Positions 15,167 to 19,467 of a stretch of 19,467 bases of DNA are shown here, in pieces (within the stretch, counting starts at the first letter, position 1; every line of letters begins with the position of its first letter). The DNA comes from Desulfobulbaceae bacterium. GTDB taxonomy: Bacteria; Desulfobacterota; Desulfobulbia; Desulfobulbales; Desulfobulbaceae. The notes beneath the pieces were generated by a model that saw nothing but the letters and a program-made list of their open reading frames with translations, was not told the origin of the DNA and ran no database searches. Where the stretch lies: the NCBI GenBank assembly GCA_030633145.1, contig DAOVTM010000013.1, positions 1-19,467 on the forward strand, given 5' to 3'. The translations under genes were made by a program, and so were the position numbers.

Positions 15167-16165
15167 ATGAAAACAGTCAGTTCCCTGCTCGACGACCACT
15201 GGTACGAGCGGTATAAAAAGATTTCCAAACTGAATATCCGTAGTTCCATTTACGATGTAACCGACCGCTGCAACCTGCGTTGTAAGGGGTGTTTTTTCTT
15301 CTCCTCCGGCGAACATGAACGCGCAGCCGAAGAAAAAGATGTGCATAAATGGCACAGGTTTGTGGACAAGGAAATGGAGCGCGGGGTCAACCTGGCCATC
15401 CTCATTGGCGGGGAACCCACCCTGTGCATGGATCGGATTGATGCCTTTTACAAGCGGCTGCCCACCTTCTGCGCCACCAATGGTTTAATTAAGGTGGATC
15501 GTGACCGCTTCCCGGACATGATGGTCGGCCTGTCTCTCTGGGGGGATGCCGAAGATGAGATCATCCTGCGCGGCAAGGACACCTTCAAAATCTCCAGTGC
15601 TAACTATGCTGGCGATCCCCACGCCTATTACCTCTACACCATTACCCCGAAACAGCTGGGCAAGACAGAGAACATAGTCAAAAAGATCCGGAACGTGGGT
15701 CTGAAGGTACACATGCAGCTGTTGTCCAATGATGAGGATGTGAACGGTTTTTCCTGGCAACCTGATGAATTGGTTGCAATCCGGGCGGAGATGGACGGAA
15801 TTCTGGATGCGTTTCCAGATACTGTGGTCTCTTCAAAGTATTATCACAAAGTAATCACCACCGGCGAAATGCTGGGCAGAAAATTCGGCTGGACTGAGTG
15901 TCCCTCGGTGACTATAACCAGAGACACTCGCAAACCCCAGCCCAAACGTCTCACCAATTTCATCCGCTGGGCATCTGACCTGGAAACCGTACACCGCTGC
16001 TGCACCTCAGAGACCAGGGATTGCTCCACCTGCAAGGACGGAGCGGCCCACATGAGTTGGGTGATGGTCAATAAGCGAGCGCACATCAAGACATCCGATG
16101 ATTTGCAGAACTGGATCGAGGTGTATGAGATGTTTGCCAAGCTCTATCAGTTTATCCCCTGGTAA
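15167..16165 (+). CDS. Radical SAM enzyme with extra C-terminal cysteines
   Basis: The 332-aa protein carries the radical SAM cluster motif CNLRCKGC (C35, C39, C42) and a GGEPT SAM-contact motif at residues 81-85, matching the usual N-terminal half of the TIM-barrel. Five further cysteines cluster late: C245, C278, C279, C286 and C289 (RCCTSETRDCSTCKDG). That pattern could ligate a second Fe-S cluster, but it is not the standard SPASM spacing. The start ATG 15167 has no good ribosome binding site. It is separated from the M24B gene by 80 nt and is followed after 9 nt by the first ketosynthase, so it most likely acts in the same pathway, for example by radical modification of an acyl chain or precursor. 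The substrate is unknown. Confidence 0.9.
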   Translation: MKTVSSLLDDHWYERYKKISKLNIRSSIYDVTDRCNLRCKGCFFFSSGEHERAAEEKDVHKWHRFVDKEMERGVNLAILIGGEPTLCMDRIDAFYKRLPTFCATNGLIKVDRDRFPDMMVGLSLWGDAEDEIILRGKDTFKISSANYAGDPHAYYLYTITPKQLGKTENIVKKIRNVGLKVHMQLLSNDEDVNGFSWQPDELVAIRAEMDGILDAFPDTVVSSKYYHKVITTGEMLGRKFGWTECPSVTITRDTRKPQPKRLTNFIRWASDLETVHRCCTSETRDCSTCKDGAAHMSWVMVNKRAHIKTSDDLQNWIEVYEMFAKLYQFIPW

Positions 16166-16174
16166 GTCTTTCCC

Positions 16175-17425
16175 ATGAATCGTTTACGTCCGGTTGTTGT
16201 TGGTTATGATGCCATCTCCCCATTGGGCAGGAATCTTGAGGCGCAGTGGCAGCAGGCTCTGGCTGGGAAGAGCGGGGTTGGCACGCTGATCCGTTTTCCC
16301 CTGAGCGATGATTTTCCCGTACGCATAGCTGGTCAGGCACCTGAAATTGACGACCTGGATTATCCCTTCCTCACAGCCAGACAGCGGGCCTCTTGGAGTT
16401 CTCCGGTTTTTAAATACGGGATGCTCTCCGTGGCTCGCGCCCTGGAGCGCAGCGGGATTGAGATTGATGCCCGGCTGGCTCCCAGGGTTGCGGTGACCTA
16501 TTCCACGGCTATCGGTGGTCTGGATGCAGTTCTCTTCTCAGACCGGCGGATGCGCGAGGAAGGCAAATTGCCCCTGCCCTACGCCAATCCCAACTCCTGC
16601 ATCAATATGGTGGGCGGCAAGATCGCCATTCAGACCGGAGCCTGTGGGCCGATCATGACCCCGGTCACGGCCTGTGCCACCGGCCTGACCTCCATGATTA
16701 CTGGTGCTATGTTCCTGGAACGAGGCATGGCCGATGTGGCTATCTGCGGGGCGGTTGATTTTCCTCTGGTGGAACCCATTGTTGCTGGTTTTTACACCAT
16801 GAACGGGGTCTATATCCCGAAACAAGGGCAGGAAAAGGAAGCACCGGAAACGGCCAGCCGCCCCTTTGCCCTTAACAGACGGGGGTTTGTGATTTCCGAA
16901 GGAGCCGGAGCAGTCATTCTGGCAACCCCGGAATTTGCCCGCAGGCACGGGCTTGCCCATTCCATTGAACTGGCTGGTTGGGGCATGACCTCAGATGCCC
17001 ATCATTTTGTTGCCCCCTATTTTGAAACCATCAAGCAGTGTATGGATAATGCCCTGGCTGACGCAGAGATCGAGGCCAGAGATATTGCAGTCGTCAATGG
17101 TCACGCCGCTTCCACAAGGGTTGGTGACAAGGTTGAGTATGAGGCACTCCAGGCCGTGTTTGGGCAGAGTATGCCTCCGGTTACGGCCAATAAATCCCTG
17201 ATGGGTCATGCCATGGGTGCCTCCTCGGTGCTGGAATCCATCTTCTCTTTTCAGGGAATGCGGGACAGTCTCTTGCCCCCCACGATAAACTATCAGCCTG
17301 ATCCTGAGATTGAGATAGACTGTGTAGCCGAGGGGAGACGTACCCTTGAGCAGGAGTTTGTCCTGAAAAATTCCTTTGGTTTTGGCGGCTGTAACAGCTG
17401 CGCTGTTTTTAAACGGATTGGTTGA
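16175..17425 (+). CDS. Beta-ketoacyl-ACP synthase (FabF-like, first of two)
   Basis: The 416-aa protein has the full thiolase fold of elongating ketosynthases. The catalytic Cys167 lies in VTACATGL. His310 is in NGHAAST, a divergent form of the usual NAHGTST. Lys340 and His345 are in NKSLMGHAMGAS, and the closing loop is NSFGFGGCNSC. The Cys-His-His triad is therefore intact, so it should catalyse decarboxylative condensation of an acyl group with malonyl-ACP. The N-terminus (VVVGYDAISPLGRN) is normal. It overlaps the second ketosynthase gene by 4 nt when that gene starts at TTG. Two different complete ketosynthases side by side, with hotdog enzymes, point to a dedicated iterative pathway rather than housekeeping fatty-acid synthesis. 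Confidence 0.93.
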   Translation: MNRLRPVVVGYDAISPLGRNLEAQWQQALAGKSGVGTLIRFPLSDDFPVRIAGQAPEIDDLDYPFLTARQRASWSSPVFKYGMLSVARALERSGIEIDARLAPRVAVTYSTAIGGLDAVLFSDRRMREEGKLPLPYANPNSCINMVGGKIAIQTGACGPIMTPVTACATGLTSMITGAMFLERGMADVAICGAVDFPLVEPIVAGFYTMNGVYIPKQGQEKEAPETASRPFALNRRGFVISEGAGAVILATPEFARRHGLAHSIELAGWGMTSDAHHFVAPYFETIKQCMDNALADAEIEARDIAVVNGHAASTRVGDKVEYEALQAVFGQSMPPVTANKSLMGHAMGASSVLESIFSFQGMRDSLLPPTINYQPDPEIEIDCVAEGRRTLEQEFVLKNSFGFGGCNSCAVFKRIG

Positions 17426-18699
17426 GAGAGACCGTGCGAGCCCCCTTAAATAGAAAGGTCTTTGTGACCGGTTATGCGGCTGCCACCGCCCTTGGCAACA
17501 ACTTTGCAAAGAGCTGGCAGGCGGCAGTCCGGGGCGAGGCAGGGTTCAGGCGGGTGACTCGATGTGCGACCAGCAGTCGCAGCAATGTGGTGGGGGAGAT
17601 ACCTGACTGGGATCCATCGCAGCTACCATACATATCAGCAAAAGATGCCTCCATCTGGAATGCCGATTATATCTTCCTGACCATGGAGATGTGCAGGCAG
17701 GCTCTGCAAGATGCTGGTTTAGAGATGGATGAAGCAACCGGCCCTCAGACCGCCTGCCTGATAGGCTCTGCCTTGAATGGCACTGATGCCTATCGTATTG
17801 CCATGGACAACTATGTCAACCGAGGACCCTTCAAAGTAAGCCCCTACCTGTTACCCAATGTCTGCGCCAACCTTCCCGCAGGTAAGGCGGGTATGGAGCT
17901 GGGCTTTACCGGGCCGATCTTTTCCCCCCAGGGTGCCTGTGCCTCGGCTAATCACGCTATTGCCCTGGGTGCGCGTATGATCCGGGACGGGGACTGCGAT
18001 TTTGCCCTGGTGGGCGGGGTGGAGACCTGCCTGGTACCGGAGATCATCCAGGGATTCTCCAATATGCTGGCGACCATCAAGGTGGGTGAAAAAGATCGAG
18101 CCTATACCGATCCCGCCCAGGCCTCCAGACCGTTCAGCCTTGATCGCAAGGGCTTTGTCCTTGCCGAAGGTGCCGGGGTACTGCTGCTGGCCGCTGAAGA
18201 AAAGGCAGACCATTTCGGACTCAGCAAAAAGGCGGAAGTTGCCGGGGTGGGCATGACCTCGGATGCCAAACATTTTACCCGGCCAAATCAGGAGACCATA
18301 GTCCGAGCCATCCATCTTGCCTTGGATGATGCAGAGATCAGCAGCCGGGATATTGGCAGTATTAATGCCCATGGTACCTCGACCCCCACCGGAGATAGCA
18401 CAGAGGTGCAATGTCTGCGTGAGGTGTTTGGGAAACAGTTGCCCGGAGTACCGATTACAGCCAATAAATCCCAGGTTGGACACAGCCTGGGAGCCTCGGC
18501 GGCCATAGAGGCGGCCTTTTCCATTGAGGCCATGAACCAGTCCCTGCTGTTGCCCACAGTGAATCATATCCCTGATCCAGCCTTTGACGATATTGACGTG
18601 GTTCCCGATGTCTGCCGCAGACATAGTTACGAGCATCTGTTGTCCAACTCCTTTGGCTTTGGCGGTACCAACTGCTGCATCGTTTTCAGGGGAGTATAG
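17422..18699 (+). CDS. Beta-ketoacyl-ACP synthase (FabF-like, second of two)
   Basis: The 425-aa protein is also catalytically complete (numbering from TTG 17422). Cys173 is in PQGACASANHA, His317 in NAHGTSTPTGD, and Lys349/His354 in NKSQVGHSLGAS, with closing loop NSFGFGGTNCC. Its first catalytic-His motif is canonical, unlike that of its neighbour. The start is uncertain: TTG 17422 overlaps the stop of the first ketosynthase (TTGA), while GTG 17434 has a better GAGAGAG leader 4-5 nt upstream. The two ketosynthases are clearly paralogous but well diverged, so they probably handle different chain lengths, or form a heterodimer as in type II polyketide and aryl-polyene systems. The thioesterase gene begins 5 nt after its stop. 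Confidence 0.93.
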   Translation: MRETVRAPLNRKVFVTGYAAATALGNNFAKSWQAAVRGEAGFRRVTRCATSSRSNVVGEIPDWDPSQLPYISAKDASIWNADYIFLTMEMCRQALQDAGLEMDEATGPQTACLIGSALNGTDAYRIAMDNYVNRGPFKVSPYLLPNVCANLPAGKAGMELGFTGPIFSPQGACASANHAIALGARMIRDGDCDFALVGGVETCLVPEIIQGFSNMLATIKVGEKDRAYTDPAQASRPFSLDRKGFVLAEGAGVLLLAAEEKADHFGLSKKAEVAGVGMTSDAKHFTRPNQETIVRAIHLALDDAEISSRDIGSINAHGTSTPTGDSTEVQCLREVFGKQLPGVPITANKSQVGHSLGASAAIEAAFSIEAMNQSLLLPTVNHIPDPAFDDIDVVPDVCRRHSYEHLLSNSFGFGGTNCCIVFRGV

Positions 18700-18704
18700 A
18701 GAAT

Positions 18705-19187
18705 ATGCGACCAAAACCGTTTATCCCGGAACAACTGGAAGAGCATCCCGACCATCGGCTGGATCAAAACAGCGGCCTGGTCTGGCACCGTTGCCAGATG
18801 CGTACCCTCTATGTGGACACCGACCGTTCCCAGGTCGTCTATCATGCCAACTATCTGCGTTATTTCGAGTATGGCAGAGCCGAGCTGATGCGCGGAGCCA
18901 ACTATCCCTATAAAGAGATTGAGGTCAGCGGCTACATCTATCCCATCATCAAGACCGAGCTCAATTATTATACCCCCCTGTATTATGATGACTTGATGTA
19001 TATTCACACCCGTCCGGCAAAGATTGAACTAGTCAAGCTGCAATTTGACTATCTGATTACCAGAGCCGAGGATGAAGAGATTATCTGCACCGGTTTTACC
19101 CGTCACTGTGCGGTCAATAAAAAGGGGATTCCGGTGGAGATCGATGCCAAGACTATCAAGCTCTGGCAATCCTTTCCCACGCCCTGA
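18705..19187 (+). CDS. 4HBT/YbgC-type acyl thioesterase (hotdog fold)
   Basis: ATG 18705 has GGGGAG about 10 nt upstream, inside the end of the ketosynthase gene. The 160-aa protein carries the 4HBT signature YVDTDRSQVVYHANYLRYFE (residues 36-55). D40 is at the position of the catalytic Asp17 of 4-hydroxybenzoyl-CoA thioesterase, followed by the conserved YHANYL helix start. An N-terminal extension of about 28 residues precedes the hotdog. It would hydrolyse an acyl or aroyl thioester (CoA or ACP), releasing the pathway product or editing the starter. It lies between a ketosynthase pair and a dehydratase-like gene, with a 1-nt overlap to the latter. Confidence 0.9.
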   Translation: MRPKPFIPEQLEEHPDHRLDQNSGLVWHRCQMRTLYVDTDRSQVVYHANYLRYFEYGRAELMRGANYPYKEIEVSGYIYPIIKTELNYYTPLYYDDLMYIHTRPAKIELVKLQFDYLITRAEDEEIICTGFTRHCAVNKKGIPVEIDAKTIKLWQSFPTP

Positions 19188-19467
19188 TGAGCAGCCGTCT
19201 TGATATCCGGATTCCAGTCCGGCCTTGGTTTCACGATCATCATTTTAACGGTAAAACAATCTTCCCCGCAGTTGAGACTATGCTCCTGCTGGCAGGTTGC
19301 GCCAAGGAGCTTGCCCCGGAAATTGAACCCCGTAATATGTTCCGGGCGCAATTCGCAAAATTTCTGGAGATACCGCCGGGGGCAGAGGAACTGCCTGTAC
19401 TGGTGGAATATGAGCAGGCTGGTGACGAGATTTGTCTCAAACTGTTCAGCAGGACGCAGTTTAAAAA
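19187..19467 (+). CDS. Hotdog-fold dehydratase-like protein, N-terminal part (runs off window)
   Basis: ATG 19187 overlaps the TGA of the thioesterase gene (TGATG) and the frame stays open to the window end, giving 93 residues. Residues 18-27 read HHFNGKTIFP, an exact HxxxGxxxxP motif of polyketide-synthase and FabA/FabZ-type dehydratases, with His18 as the catalytic base. The preceding PVRPWFHDH fits the N-terminal strand of a PKS dehydratase hotdog. It should dehydrate beta-hydroxyacyl intermediates made by the adjacent ketosynthases, after a ketoreductase step whose gene is not in the window. The second half, and with it the catalytic Asp/Glu if present, lies outside. Confidence 0.75.
   Translation, partial: MSSRLDIRIPVRPWFHDHHFNGKTIFPAVETMLLLAGCAKELAPEIEPRNMFRAQFAKFLEIPPGAEELPVLVEYEQAGDEICLKLFSRTQFK

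Noticed and set aside
17851..18714. Long open frame (287 aa) on the minus strand inside the second ketosynthase gene
   Set aside because: The plus-strand ketosynthase has its full catalytic triad; the antisense frame shows no recognisable motif or start context.

Overview
All recognisable genes in this window lie on the + strand. The composition, type II fatty-acid-like synthases, omptin-like protease, repeat content and gene repertoire suggest a Gram-negative deltaproteobacterium, probably of the Desulfobulbales (sulfate reducers or cable-bacterium relatives). That placement is inference from gene content and general resemblance. No 16S rRNA or other decisive marker is present.

Layout. (1) 1-1346: an AT-rich accessory edge with the 3' end of an endonuclease/exonuclease/phosphatase-family gene, an unrecognised secreted protein, and a broken DUF2283 fragment ending just before the next gene. 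(2) 1347-2699: the housekeeping ribosome-assembly GTPase der. (3) 2765-3940: an omptin-family outer-membrane protease with its own sigma70-like promoter and a strong hairpin after it. All four catalytic residues are recognisable. (4) 3973-7233: a membrane-anchored SpoIIE/RsbU-type PP2C phosphatase with a large periplasmic sensor region, immediately followed by a PF04392-type periplasmic binding protein without ABC transporter partners. This looks like a two-gene sensory unit. (5) 7268-7397: a short IS630-type MITE-like element with 11-bp terminal inverted repeats flanked by TA. (6) 7485-8357: two small unrecognised membrane proteins and a terminator. (7) 8486-13659: a tight operon of an ArsR-type regulator, an RND/MMPL exporter, a LolA-like periplasmic lipoprotein-sorting protein and a DUF1302-like outer-membrane beta-barrel. 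Together these form a plausible inner-membrane to outer-membrane route for a hydrophobic cargo. (8) 13769-19467: a DUF2892 small membrane protein, an M24B aminopeptidase, a radical SAM enzyme, two complete beta-ketoacyl synthases, a 4HBT-type thioesterase and the start of a hotdog dehydratase with an intact HxxxGxxxxP motif. This run is cut by the right edge of the window.

The most interesting reading is that regions 7 and 8 are the export and biosynthesis parts of one unusual lipid or polyene system. RND/MMPL exporter, LolA-like carrier, ketosynthase, thioesterase and dehydratase genes also occur together in aryl-polyene clusters. Ketosynthase-rich clusters with radical SAM enzymes have been discussed as candidate ladderane-type lipid genes. 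Here the product is unknown and the link between the two operons is inference from adjacency.
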